This document shows, in pieces, positions 50,461 through 59,495 of a stretch of 64,000 nucleotides of DNA (positions within the stretch are counted from its first letter, which is position 1; each line of letters starts with the position of its first letter). The notes beneath the pieces were generated by a model. That model was not told where the DNA came from and did no database searches. It was given only the letters and a program-made list of their open reading frames with translations. This stretch comes from Microscilla marina ATCC 23134 (GTDB taxonomy: Bacteria; Bacteroidota; Bacteroidia; Cytophagales; Microscillaceae), in assembly GCF_000169175.1 (NCBI RefSeq), contig NZ_AAWS01000002.1, forward strand, positions 1-64,000, in the 5' to 3' direction. Position numbers and translations under genes: made by a program.

Positions 50461-53400
50461 ATGATGGCATCAAATTCCAGAAAGTATTTTAATTATATAT
50501 ACATTACTCTTTGCGTGGTTACCCTTTTGGGAGCTTTGGGTATGGGCTATGTTGTGCCCTCAAAACCCAAAACCATAGACGAACAAAGAGTAAAGGAGAT
50601 TACCTTGCGGGTGCAGCGTGAAATAGCTGCCATGAAAGAGGAGTCGGGCACTGTAGCCAAGGCTATTCTTACCCAAGGTTTACAATCTTTTGCCAACGGA
50701 AATTTTAAGCAGCAATACCATTGTTATATTTATAAACAAAGCGAGCTAAAGTATTGGACTAACTACAGGTTTGTGCCTGATTATCAGGATATAAAAGGGC
50801 AATACCTTACTCGTATGTTTAAGTTTAGAAACGGGTATTATTTGGCGCTAAAAACCATCGTAGCACACCCCAAAGAGGGCAAGCTAGAGATGTTTAGCCT
50901 GTTGCCTGTATATACTCAATACCCCATCAGCAACACCTACCTTAAGTCGGGGTACAATGCCCACATTATTTCTGACAATACAGTGAAAATTTCGCTGACC
51001 AAAAATAAACGACACCGCAATATATTTAGCAAAAACAAACAGTTTTTATTTAGCCTGGAACCCTCTGGCAAGCCGATGGTTCAACAAACCGAAACTTCGT
51101 TTATTACTATTATACTCATTAGCTTGAGCGTGTTTTTTTTGGGACTACAGGTCAATCTTTGGGCGAAGCAACTGGTGCGAAGCAAAAAATTTGAACTGGG
51201 CTTTTTATTGTTTGCAGCGTATTTGGTGGGAGTAAGGTTGTTGATGCTACAGTTTGACTTTCCAGGCAACTTTACCGGTAGTCAATTATTTAGCCCCCAT
51301 ATTTATGCTTCGTCGGTGCTCTCACCTTCTATTGGCGACCTCCTCATCAATGTGAGCATTTTGGTAGGATTGGTCGTTTATTTTTCGGGGTATTACTTTA
51401 GGTCCAGGTCATACCGTTATTTAATTAACCTGCCTTATAACAAAAAACAGCGGGTGTCGATCATTTTGGTGATTTTGAGCTTTTTTGCCTTGCAACTCAC
51501 TTTTTATATACTGCAAACCATCATTGTAGACTCTCAGCAAATCAATGTAGACATTACCGAAAACATAGAGGTAACAACCGCCAAGTTGGTGGCAGGCATT
51601 GTGTTTTTGTTGGTGTCGGGTTTTTACTTTTTTGCCACCCACATATTCAGTCGCCTTTTTATCAGACTCAACCTGGCCGCCAATCGCTATGTTACCCGCG
51701 ACTCCATATCGGTTATTGTATTGTTTGTATTGGGTACAGGCGTGTATGTATTCATCAGTTTTTTTGCCGAATTGTTACAACCAATGGTCTTGATCATCAA
51801 TGGTTGTTATTTTGCCATATTGGTGGCCATCAGGTTGCCCCGCCAACTCTATCGTTTCAAGTACCTTTCTACCATTTATATGTTTTTGGGAGCGCTTGCC
51901 TGCGCTAGTATGGGGGCGTATGTAGTGGTAGACTTTGGCGAAAAGGAAGCTATAGAGAAGCGCCGCAAAATTGGGGATTTTTTGATTGCCGAAAACGATT
52001 TGCGCACCGAGTTTTACCTCAAAGACGCTATCAAATCTATCAAGCAAGACTCTGCGCTTACCACTGCCTTTAACGATAGCACCTCTCAAGACAATCAAAT
52101 AAGGGCACAAGTGGTTAAACACCTGGGCAACGATTTTAATAAGTACCTGGTAGATATTTTATTGTTTAATGGCAAAGATGGCAATACTTACACCAATTCG
52201 CCTATCAACAAAGTAAACATACAAGACCCTTCATTGACCAAAGATGATGTGATTTTTACCAACTACTTTGAGTACAAAAAGAAGTATGACCGCATATTTT
52301 ACGAAACCGAACATCCTGACATTTACTTTATCAATGACTTAGGGGCCAACCTGATTAAACAATACCTGGGGTTTATAGCTATAGGCGATAAAAAATCCCC
52401 GAAAGGGTATATTATTCTAAACTTTAAACAAAAAAGGGCTGTTTCCACCAACGTATACCCTGAGCTACTGGTAGACAAGCAGTTTTTGCGTACTTCGGAA
52501 CTTAAAAAGTACAGTTATGCGGTGTTTGAAAAAAACAAGTTGATCTATAGCGCAGGTACTTATAACTATGAGCGTGACTTTGATATTAAGTTCTTGGCCA
52601 ATGATCAGGCAATTACGAAAGGCCTGGTACATAAAAACTTTAAACACCTGGTGACCAATGGTGGGCGCAAAAAGTTTGTGGTGATCTCAAAAGAGCATTA
52701 CCCGTTGTCACAGTTTTTCTCTAACTTTTCTTTCCTGTTTTTGTTGCTGGTATTGTTTATCACCAACATTATTCTCTTGTTTAGCCTACTCACCAGGGTA
52801 CGAAAGATCAAGGTGAATTTTGCTACCCGTATCCAGTTTTACCTCAATGTTGCTTTCTTTCTGCCGCTTATCACGGTAAGTTTGGCGATGTTAAGCCTGA
52901 TTGATTCGTCGTATCAAAATGATTTTGACAATGCGTTTTTTGAGAAAACAGAAACCGTTGCCACCAATATTTTACCTTATGTAGAGAGCTACCAGGAAAA
53001 CTCGCTTACCCAAAGCCAGTTGTTTGATAAGCTCATTCAAATAGGGCAATACCTAGAGGTAGACATTAATATTTTTACCCCCCAAGGCAAACTCATTACT
53101 TCTACTCAGCCTTCTATCTACGAAAAATACGGTTTGTTGTCTAAGTACCTCAACTACAAGGCATACCAAACCCTTTCGGGCAATCAGGTAAAAAAGGTCT
53201 TGTTGAGCGAATCGGTAGGGCAGCTCAATTATAAGTCGGTATACATACCATTGAGGTCTTACGAAACTAAAAAAACACTGGGTATTTTAAGTATTCCGTT
53301 TTTTGATTCTAAAAATGAACTGGACGAAAAAATGGTGAATGTGTTGTCAACGATTATGAATATATTCACTACTATATTTATTGTATTTTTGATTGTGTCT

Positions 53401-54261
53401 TATTTTGCTTCGCAGATTTTGACCGACCCACTACGTTTGATTACCCAAAAAATACGAAAAACTACGTTGCACGAGAAAAACGAGCCACTCGAATGGAACT
53501 CAAAAGATGAGATTGGTCTAATGGTAGATGAATATAACAAGATGTTGATCAACCTCGAAAAAAGTAAAGAAGCCCTGGCTCGTAGCGAAAAAGAATCGGC
53601 TTGGCGCGAAATGGCTCGTCAGGTAGCCCACGAGATCAAAAACCCGCTAACGCCCATGAAACTCACTTTGCAAATGCTGGAAATGCGTTTGCAACAACAA
53701 GAAGAGGAAGTAAGAGAAACGTTTGCCCGTTATTTTAAGACTTTGCTTACCCAAGTAGATACCTTGAGCGATATTGCTACATCGTTTTCGTCGTTTGCCA
53801 AAATGCCCATTCCGAAAAGTGAGCGATTTGAGATTTCGGCAGTGCTGAAAGAAACCGTAAACCTGTATACCAATAATAAAAATGTAGACCTGGAAGCGGA
53901 CATTGCCAGCGGTGATTTTTTTGTAATGGGTGACCAAAAGCTGATGGGGCGTATTTTTACCAACCTGGTACTTAATGCTATTCAGGCGGTACCTTCTGAC
54001 ACCCGTCCTCAGGTGACAATTAACCTTACCCGTTTGCCTCAGCAAAACATCAGGATTGAGGTAAAAGACAATGGAAGTGGTATACCAGAAGACATCAGAA
54101 AAAAGGTGTTTGTGATCAATTTTACTACCAAAGAGTCAGGTTCAGGTATTGGTTTGGCGGTTGCCAAACGTGGTATTGAACACGCAGGTGGCCATATTTG
54201 GTTTGAGACAGAGGAAGACAAAGGGACGAGCTTTTTTATAGATTTGCCTTTGATGGAGTGA
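50461..54261 (+). CDS. Very large NtrY-like membrane histidine kinase
   Basis: 1266 residues. A first membrane helix (about 12-32) and a periplasmic domain lead to a helix near 218 and a block of seven or so helices (about 240-500). A second exported domain follows (about 510-760). After another helix (FLFLLLVLFITNIILLFSLL) there is a third sensory region and one more helix (TIFIVFLIVSYFASQIL), then a HAMP domain. The kinase core has His1057 in RQVAHEIKNPLTPMKLTL, the NtrY-type H box, N box NLVLNAIQAV, G1 VKDNGSGIPE and G2 SGSGIGLAVAKRG. NtrY usually pairs with an NtrC-type regulator, but none is adjacent. The input signal is unknown. Confidence 0.9.
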   Translation: MMASNSRKYFNYIYITLCVVTLLGALGMGYVVPSKPKTIDEQRVKEITLRVQREIAAMKEESGTVAKAILTQGLQSFANGNFKQQYHCYIYKQSELKYWTNYRFVPDYQDIKGQYLTRMFKFRNGYYLALKTIVAHPKEGKLEMFSLLPVYTQYPISNTYLKSGYNAHIISDNTVKISLTKNKRHRNIFSKNKQFLFSLEPSGKPMVQQTETSFITIILISLSVFFLGLQVNLWAKQLVRSKKFELGFLLFAAYLVGVRLLMLQFDFPGNFTGSQLFSPHIYASSVLSPSIGDLLINVSILVGLVVYFSGYYFRSRSYRYLINLPYNKKQRVSIILVILSFFALQLTFYILQTIIVDSQQINVDITENIEVTTAKLVAGIVFLLVSGFYFFATHIFSRLFIRLNLAANRYVTRDSISVIVLFVLGTGVYVFISFFAELLQPMVLIINGCYFAILVAIRLPRQLYRFKYLSTIYMFLGALACASMGAYVVVDFGEKEAIEKRRKIGDFLIAENDLRTEFYLKDAIKSIKQDSALTTAFNDSTSQDNQIRAQVVKHLGNDFNKYLVDILLFNGKDGNTYTNSPINKVNIQDPSLTKDDVIFTNYFEYKKKYDRIFYETEHPDIYFINDLGANLIKQYLGFIAIGDKKSPKGYIILNFKQKRAVSTNVYPELLVDKQFLRTSELKKYSYAVFEKNKLIYSAGTYNYERDFDIKFLANDQAITKGLVHKNFKHLVTNGGRKKFVVISKEHYPLSQFFSNFSFLFLLLVLFITNIILLFSLLTRVRKIKVNFATRIQFYLNVAFFLPLITVSLAMLSLIDSSYQNDFDNAFFEKTETVATNILPYVESYQENSLTQSQLFDKLIQIGQYLEVDINIFTPQGKLITSTQPSIYEKYGLLSKYLNYKAYQTLSGNQVKKVLLSESVGQLNYKSVYIPLRSYETKKTLGILSIPFFDSKNELDEKMVNVLSTIMNIFTTIFIVFLIVSYFASQILTDPLRLITQKIRKTTLHEKNEPLEWNSKDEIGLMVDEYNKMLINLEKSKEALARSEKESAWREMARQVAHEIKNPLTPMKLTLQMLEMRLQQQEEEVRETFARYFKTLLTQVDTLSDIATSFSSFAKMPIPKSERFEISAVLKETVNLYTNNKNVDLEADIASGDFFVMGDQKLMGRIFTNLVLNAIQAVPSDTRPQVTINLTRLPQQNIRIEVKDNGSGIPEDIRKKVFVINFTTKESGSGIGLAVAKRGIEHAGGHIWFETEEDKGTSFFIDLPLME

Positions 54262-54335
54262 TGGTTTTTAGCTGCACAAATCATATAACACTTTCTCCCT
54301 TGAACACGTTACTAAACTTTAGTATCTTGTAATCT

Positions 54336-54509
54336 CAATACTCCGCAGTGATTTTAGTCAAAGTTGGTGGCTGGTGATCAGTTATTGATGAATTTAAAAA
54401 TAAAGTGAGTACGCAATCTTAATATAAAATACTGGTTTACAGTATTTAACAAGGTGAACATTTACTCGAACCAGCTATGGACTATCGACTAAATACTATG
54501 GACTATTGA
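54336..54509 (+). repeat. Family F repeat, copy 3
   Basis: CAATACTCCGCAGTGATTTT to ATGGACTATTGAG, shorter than the other two because about 50 bases before AAATAAAGTGAGTA are missing. Same orientation as the others. It ends 28 bases before the small gene at 54538. Confidence 0.8.
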
Positions 54510-54537
54510 GTCTACTAAATTAAACAATAGCAAACCC

Positions 54538-54786
54538 ATGGAAGATCACGATTTGAGTAAATTTTCACCCGAAGATTTAGAAAAGGCGCAGCAGGTTATT
54601 AAAAAAGCCAATGATATTAGCTATTTTATCAAGGATTCCATTGCCAAAATGGATTTTGAAAAGTTGACTCCCGAAGAGCTTGAACGTTTGTTTGAGATTG
54701 GTGAAGATGTGAGACAAATGCATAAGGATTATGAACAGCGTAAAAAAGATTTGGAAGACAAAAGACAATCATCTGAGAATGAGTAG
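54538..54786 (+). CDS. Small acidic helical protein of unknown function
   Basis: 82 residues, highly charged, predicted almost fully helical. Two related phrases, FSPEDLEKAQQVI (9-21) and LTPEELERLFEIG (42-54), suggest a helix-turn repeat; the C-terminal third (HKDYEQRKKDLEDKRQ) looks like a coiled coil. No signal peptide. I do not recognise the family. A terminator hairpin with a T-run follows directly, which supports it as a real gene. Confidence 0.65.
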   Translation: MEDHDLSKFSPEDLEKAQQVIKKANDISYFIKDSIAKMDFEKLTPEELERLFEIGEDVRQMHKDYEQRKKDLEDKRQSSENE

Positions 54787-54794
54787 TTAACTTT

Positions 54795-54843
54795 ACCTGT
54801 TTTGGGCGAACAAATATGCCTGAAACAGGTTTTTGTGTTTTTT
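54795..54843 (+). terminator. Terminator of small helical protein gene
   Basis: ACCTGTTT (54795-54802) pairs with AAACAGGT (54823-54830), followed by TTTTGTGTTTTTT. It begins nine bases after the stop codon of the small gene. Confidence 0.8.
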
Positions 54844-55036
54844 ACTGTTTTCTGCTCTGTGGTGGTTGTTTTACGCTTAGCGTAGCCATCAGGAACTACC
54901 GTCTTTTAAATACAGTTTTTATAAGTTGCTAAAAATCAACGTGATAAGGGAAATGTAGTTACTTAGGGAACAGGGTATATCTAGAACCTTGCACCTAGTC
55001 GCTAGAACCTTATCGAGGCTATGGACTAATAAATTT

Positions 55037-55678
55037 ATGCGCCTTACTCAACTGGAAACCGAACTAAAATGCCGTTTAGGTTACCCTTACCGCTGGGGAA
55101 GAAAACAAAACAACTATTGGGACAAAGCTACCAACTTTATTTATCAAACCCCCCATTTCGATCAGTTGTTGAAGCACTTTGAGCAAGCTTTTGCCCAACA
55201 TCCCGAAAAGCAACAGTGGCTTGACTACACCCTCAATCGCTGGTTTAACTTTTGGTCTGCCCAAGCCTTAGAAAAAGTCTTTTGTCATGCTTCGGCAGGC
55301 GTGCGTCCGGCATCTGATCCTCAAGACAGCGAAAAAGATTTTTTTATTACCAACATTCCCTTTGACCACAAAACCACGGTTTTTCCTCAGCGTTACCCCC
55401 ATTCTTTGCATTATGCCCACCAGCACCCCGAAACTTTGCTACAATGGCTTTATGAACATCAGTCAAAAGGCAAGCGTTTACACCATAAAAACCGCCTTTT
55501 TGTGGTACTGTACGACACTTACGAGCAAAACCACTGGCAACTCAAGGCTTACCTTACCTGGCTTAAGGCATTGGTAGATTATTATGTCCATCATTTTGAT
55601 AGTAGTCGTTTGTTTCGTTTGCCTGGAGCCTATGGGGAGGCGCCCATACTGGCAGATATTATCTGGGCAATTAGGTGA
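55037..55678 (+). CDS. Candidate PD-(D/E)XK restriction endonuclease
   Basis: I start at ATG 55037 (MRLTQLETELKCRLGYPY); the frame is open from 54989. The 213-residue protein has a plausible PD-(D/E)XK core around 95-120: KDFFITNIPFDHKTTVFP, where an Asp, then D-x-K about ten residues later, resembles the EcoRV-type strand (D-x-K-T-T). Its length suits a type II enzyme. The main argument is context: an adenine-specific DNA methyltransferase gene starts 41 bases downstream on the same strand. I cannot identify a named restriction family, so this is inference. A virus- or genome-maintenance nuclease is the alternative. The region upstream has a partial family J repeat at 54912-54950. Confidence 0.6.
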   Translation: MRLTQLETELKCRLGYPYRWGRKQNNYWDKATNFIYQTPHFDQLLKHFEQAFAQHPEKQQWLDYTLNRWFNFWSAQALEKVFCHASAGVRPASDPQDSEKDFFITNIPFDHKTTVFPQRYPHSLHYAHQHPETLLQWLYEHQSKGKRLHHKNRLFVVLYDTYEQNHWQLKAYLTWLKALVDYYVHHFDSSRLFRLPGAYGEAPILADIIWAIR

Positions 55679-55719
55679 AAACCTTTGCATCTTGCTTGCC
55701 TAAGTTCTAATATTGTAAT

Positions 55720-56727
55720 ATGAATTATATAGGGTCTAAATATAAGCTCGCCGGATTTATTGAGCAAAGTATGGAAGAGGTGGTTGGGAGCCTGCATGGA
55801 CTTATAATGGCGGAGCTTTTTGGGGGGACGGGTATCATTTCCCGCAAGCTCAAAACCCGACTCAAACAATTGATTGTAAATGACTTAGAACCTTATAGTT
55901 ATGCTTTGCTCAGGCATTACATAGGCAACACCACCCACCTGGAGCGTCAAGATAAGTTGATAGAAGAATTGCGTCAGGTACCCGCTCACGAAGGGCTTAT
56001 TTATCAGCATTATTGCGAGGGGAGCGGCAGCGGCAGAATGTATTTTAGCAATGAAAACGGGCAACGCATTGATGGCATACGCACGCAAATAGAAGCGTGG
56101 AAAAACGAGGGGTATATCAACGAACCAGAGTATTATTTTTTGCTTGCCAGCCTGCTCGAAAACGCCGATAAGGTAGCCAATACCGCATCGGTGTATGGGG
56201 CTTTTTTGAAACAGCTCAAGCGAAGCGCTCAAAACCCACTTAATTTGCGAGCCGCTGCTTATGAGGTTGTACCTACACAACAGAACCAAGTATACAATGC
56301 TGACGCCAACGAGTTGATTAAACAGCCTGGCATTACTGGCGATATTTTATACCTCGATCCACCCTACAATGCCCGACAGTACGGGGCAAACTATCACCTG
56401 TTAAATACCATCGTGTTGTACGATGTGTTTGAGCCCAGGGGCAAAACCGGGTTGCGAGACTATAACCGCTCTCTGTATTGTCAGAGTCGTAAGGTGGCCC
56501 CTGCTTTTGAAGAGTTGATTGCCCAAGCGCGCTTCAGGTACATTTTTGTAAGCTATAACAACGAGGGGTTAATGAGTAAAGAACGGGTACGTGAGATTAT
56601 GAGTCGTTATGGCCATTATTCGCTAAAGACCATTGATTACCAAAGGTTTAAAGCAGATAAAACCGAAAACCGTAATCATAAAGCAGTGGCTACCAAAGAG
56701 TATTTACACATTTTGGTAAAAAAGTAA
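55720..56727 (+). CDS. Adenine-specific DNA methyltransferase (D12/alpha class)
   Basis: 335 residues in the motif order of alpha-class N6-adenine methyltransferases: motif X NYIGSKYKLAGFI at the start, motif I AELFGGTGIISR (about 30-41), target-recognition region in the middle, then motif IV ILYLDPPYNARQYGANYHLL (about 206-225). Motif VIII-type sequence FRYIFVSYNNEGLM follows near 271. This is the D12/Dam-like group of type II systems (for example M.EcoRV) and of orphan methylases. It probably protects sites cut by the upstream candidate endonuclease, 41 bases away. Codon use is ordinary. A family J/I repeat block follows and could be a transcription boundary. Confidence 0.9.
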   Translation: MNYIGSKYKLAGFIEQSMEEVVGSLHGLIMAELFGGTGIISRKLKTRLKQLIVNDLEPYSYALLRHYIGNTTHLERQDKLIEELRQVPAHEGLIYQHYCEGSGSGRMYFSNENGQRIDGIRTQIEAWKNEGYINEPEYYFLLASLLENADKVANTASVYGAFLKQLKRSAQNPLNLRAAAYEVVPTQQNQVYNADANELIKQPGITGDILYLDPPYNARQYGANYHLLNTIVLYDVFEPRGKTGLRDYNRSLYCQSRKVAPAFEELIAQARFRYIFVSYNNEGLMSKERVREIMSRYGHYSLKTIDYQRFKADKTENRNHKAVATKEYLHILVKK

Positions 56728-56750
56728 TTATTCGGATTGGCTTCCATCTA

Positions 56751-56793
56751 CCGATTTTATAAACCGCTAAAAATCAACGTCCTATAAAACCGG
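56751..56793. repeat. REP-like hairpin (family J)
   Basis: CCGATTTTATA at the left pairs with TATAAAACCGG at the right (one mismatch) around AACCGCTAAAAATCAACG. It is the best-preserved copy of the family and is directly followed by a family I doublet, as at 3.7 kb. Confidence 0.7.
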
Positions 56794-56827
56794 TAAGTTG
56801 CTTGTAGAGCAGCGTCAAACTTGAAGC

Positions 56828-56912
56828 ACCGATATACATCGGTATCTAAGGACTTGTCGCTAAAAGCACCGATATGCATCGGCATCTAAGGACTTGAGGC
56901 TGTAGAAGCTAT
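56828..56912. repeat. Paired REP-like palindromes, 40-bp period (family I)
   Basis: ACCGATATACATCGGT at 56828 and ACCGATATGCATCGGC at 56868 are spaced by 40 bases, each followed by ATCTAAGGACTTG. The block then reads AGGCTGTAGAAGC. It is nearly identical to 3760-3845 and sits between converging genes, just after the LytTR gene end. Confidence 0.8.
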
Positions 56913-56918
56913 CGACTG

Positions 56919-57704
56919 TTAGCTATCTACCCACTCTTTAAACTTACTGGCTTTTTCCTGACTTACGATCACCTCATTGGTGATGGTGGGTGTAGGCTTA
57001 AGTTTTAGTTTGAGCTTGCCCTTAAAATAAGGATGAATGCTTTCGATGGCTTGTACATTGACCATAAATTGGCGGTTAGCCCTAAAAAACAAGCGAGGGT
57101 CTAAAATACGTTCCAGTTCGTCCAGCGAATAATTTACGTGGTACTTTTTGTTGTCTTGTGTCAACAAAAACACAATATCGTCTTTATAAAAATAGGCGAT
57201 TTGATTGCCCAGTACTGGCACCAACTTGTTGCCCGCTTTTACCAAAAACCGGGTTTTGTAATCTTCCTGTGTCAAATGCTTAAATTGCTCAAGCAAAGAC
57301 GCCATTTGTGCTGCCACTGCTGGCGTGGGGCTTGCCTCTTTTTGCTTAAACTGTGCCTGAAACTTGTCCAAGCTTCCCTTAAGGTCGTCATAGTCTATAG
57401 GCTTCAGCAAATAATCAATCCCATTTGCTTTGAAAGCTTTCAGGGCGTATTGGTCATAAGCAGTCACAAAAACTACCGGAGTTTTGATGTCCACTTGCGT
57501 GAAAATGTCGAAACTTAACCCATCGGACAAATGAATGTCCATCAAAATCAAATCGGGTAGGGCAGGGGCACTGTTAAACCACTGTACGGTTTTTTTAACC
57601 GAGTCGAGCGTCTCTATTACCTCTATAGTTTGGGGGTATTTATCAAGCAAACGATGCAGTTTTTCTATGGCAAGCGCCTCATCTTCTACAATGAGTATTT
57701 TCAT
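56919..57704 (-). CDS. LytTR-family response regulator
   Basis: 261 residues. The receiver domain has the acidic pair in ILIVEDEALA, phospho-acceptor Asp56 in LILMDIHLSDG, VFVTAYDQYA and the Lys in YLLKPIDYDDL. A linker with a long helix leads to a LytTR DNA-binding domain (about 150-258; FLVKAGNKLVPVLGNQIAYF, LDPRLFFRANRQFMVNVQAI). It controls transcription by binding pairs of direct repeats. In Bacteroidota the cognate kinase is often a HisKA-less LytS-type protein encoded nearby; none is adjacent, so this is an orphan here. The propeller/Y_Y_Y protein at 20 kb, which lacks an output domain, is too distant to be linked on sequence alone. Confidence 0.94.
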   Translation of the reverse strand: MKILIVEDEALAIEKLHRLLDKYPQTIEVIETLDSVKKTVQWFNSAPALPDLILMDIHLSDGLSFDIFTQVDIKTPVVFVTAYDQYALKAFKANGIDYLLKPIDYDDLKGSLDKFQAQFKQKEASPTPAVAAQMASLLEQFKHLTQEDYKTRFLVKAGNKLVPVLGNQIAYFYKDDIVFLLTQDNKKYHVNYSLDELERILDPRLFFRANRQFMVNVQAIESIHPYFKGKLKLKLKPTPTITNEVIVSQEKASKFKEWVDS

Positions 57705-57719
57705 GTATATTCGTTATTT

Positions 57720-58006
57720 AGTCCAGAGTCGATTTACGCCCATTTGTAATTACGAATTTGAGAATTACGAATTTGGCGAAGCCATTTGTAATTTAGTTAG
57801 TAATCGCTTCACGCTAATTAGTTAAAGCAGAGCTCCTTATAGTCGGTTCGTAATTGACCAATTTGTGATTTAGTCTGTAGTTGCTTTACGCCCATTCGTA
57901 ATTGACCAATTCGTAATTCGTAATTAGCTTTGCGCCCATTCGTAATTGACTCATTCGTAATTAATAAGCCTCGCTTCGCGCTCATTCGTAATTGACCAAT
58001 TCGTAA
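57720..58006. repeat. CGTAATT-word repeat spacer (family H)
   Basis: About a dozen overlapping ATTCGTAATT and ATTTGTAATT words with GACCAATTCGTAATT phrases and GCTTTGCGCCCATTCG. It shares words with 228-350 at the window start (TAGTTAAAGCAGAGCTCC, GGTTCGTAATT). Simple-sequence expansion in a gene-free gap. Confidence 0.8.
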
Positions 58007-59485
58007 TTAATCCAGCAACTCTTTATAAATATAGTCTATATCTATATGGGTGCGCAAGTAGTCTGCCAACTTGTTGTATTGTGTTTCTTTAAACTCCTGA
58101 TAGTCAAAATGCTGGGGGGTGGTTTGGGGATTGAACCGGGCAAGCAAACGATCAATGACCACCGGGTTATCTAAAATACCGTGCATGTAGGTGCCCCAGG
58201 TATCATTATTTAGTTGATACCCTTCGGTAGAGTTGTCGGTAAGTCTGTTCAAAGGTTGCAAACCTGGCACCTCTTCTATCACTTCAGTTTTGCCCATGTG
58301 TATCTCATAGCCTTGGCAAAGCACTTGACTTTGGTCAAAATGAAAATTACGTTGCAAAGTAGTTTTTTCTGTGGTCAGCACTGTTTTCAACGGAAAAATA
58401 CCCAACCCCCGACAATGCGTCAAATTACCCTCTACACAGTGTGGGTCTTCTATGTATTGCCCCAGCATTTGATACCCTCCACAAATCCCAACGACCGTTT
58501 TATGATTTTTATGTAGTTCAACAATGGCTTGAGCCGCTCCATTGCGTTTGATGTCGTTCAGGTCTTGAATCACGTTTTTAGAACCGGGCAAAATGGCAAT
58601 ATCTGCTTTCCGTATTTCTTCAGGGTGATTGGTATAGTACAGGTTTACTCTAGGGTCTTTTTCCAGCACATCAAAATCGGTAAAGTTAGACAAACGCCGC
58701 AACAGTACTACTGCCACATTTACAACACCTGCTTGTGCCTGTTGGTTACGCTTTTCGAGCCCCAAGGCATCTTCTTCTTCTATGTGAATATCAGTAAAAT
58801 AAGGCAAAACCCCTACTACTGGCACCCCAGTTATGTCTTCCAGCATTTGGCGCCCGTCTTCAAACAAACGCGCATCGCCCCGAAACTTATTGACAATGAT
58901 TCCTTTGATCAGACGGCGTTCTTCGGGAGGCAACAGGGCTATAGTGCCATACACCGATCCAAACACACCCCCCCGTTCAATATCACTGATCAGGTAAGTG
59001 TCTGCCTGGGCATGCAAGGCAATGCGCATGTTGGTAATATCACGTTTTTTGAGGTTCAGCTCCGAAATACTGCCCGCCCCCTCTATCACTATAGGGTTGT
59101 ATTGTTGTGCCAGGCGGTCGTAAGACTGGGTAACAGCCGCAAACAACTCGGCTTTGTTGTGGGCAAAATAATCAAATGCCGAACGATTGCCTAAAGGTTT
59201 TCCATGAAGCACTACTTGTGATGCTTGCTCGCTGGTGGGTTTTAGCAATACCGGATTCATGTCGGAGAGGCAATCAATGCCTGCTGCTTCGGCTTGCACT
59301 GCTTGCGCCCTGCCCAGTTCCAGTCCTTGTTTGGTTACGTAACTGTTCAACGACATATTTTGAGCCTTGAAAGGTGCCGGATGGTAGCCATCTTGAGCGA
59401 GTATCCGACAAAACCCTGCATTAATTATGCTCTTGCCTACATCAGAGGCAGTACCTACAAACATTAAAGACTTGAGTTTTTTCAT
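58007..59485 (-). CDS. cobQ: Cobyric acid synthase CobQ
   Basis: I start at ATG 59485 (MKKLKSLMFVGTASDVGKS), which leaves 10 bases after the upstream ABC gene; a Met at 59539 would overlap it. The 492-residue enzyme has the P-loop-like GTASDVGKS, FKAQNMSLNSYVT, the dethiobiotin synthetase-type domain and IEGAGSISELNL. The glutamine amidotransferase half carries VVGICGGYQMLGQYIEDPHC with the nucleophilic Cys, then GYEIHMGKTE and the catalytic His in TWGTYMHGILDN. It amidates four side chains of adenosylcobyrinic acid in B12 synthesis. It is co-transcribed with the ABC ATPase gene, which suggests corrinoid uptake and salvage, although no other cob gene is in the window. Confidence 0.95.
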   Translation of the reverse strand: MKKLKSLMFVGTASDVGKSIINAGFCRILAQDGYHPAPFKAQNMSLNSYVTKQGLELGRAQAVQAEAAGIDCLSDMNPVLLKPTSEQASQVVLHGKPLGNRSAFDYFAHNKAELFAAVTQSYDRLAQQYNPIVIEGAGSISELNLKKRDITNMRIALHAQADTYLISDIERGGVFGSVYGTIALLPPEERRLIKGIIVNKFRGDARLFEDGRQMLEDITGVPVVGVLPYFTDIHIEEEDALGLEKRNQQAQAGVVNVAVVLLRRLSNFTDFDVLEKDPRVNLYYTNHPEEIRKADIAILPGSKNVIQDLNDIKRNGAAQAIVELHKNHKTVVGICGGYQMLGQYIEDPHCVEGNLTHCRGLGIFPLKTVLTTEKTTLQRNFHFDQSQVLCQGYEIHMGKTEVIEEVPGLQPLNRLTDNSTEGYQLNNDTWGTYMHGILDNPVVIDRLLARFNPQTTPQHFDYQEFKETQYNKLADYLRTHIDIDYIYKELLD

Positions 59486-59495
59486 TTTTTTCCCA

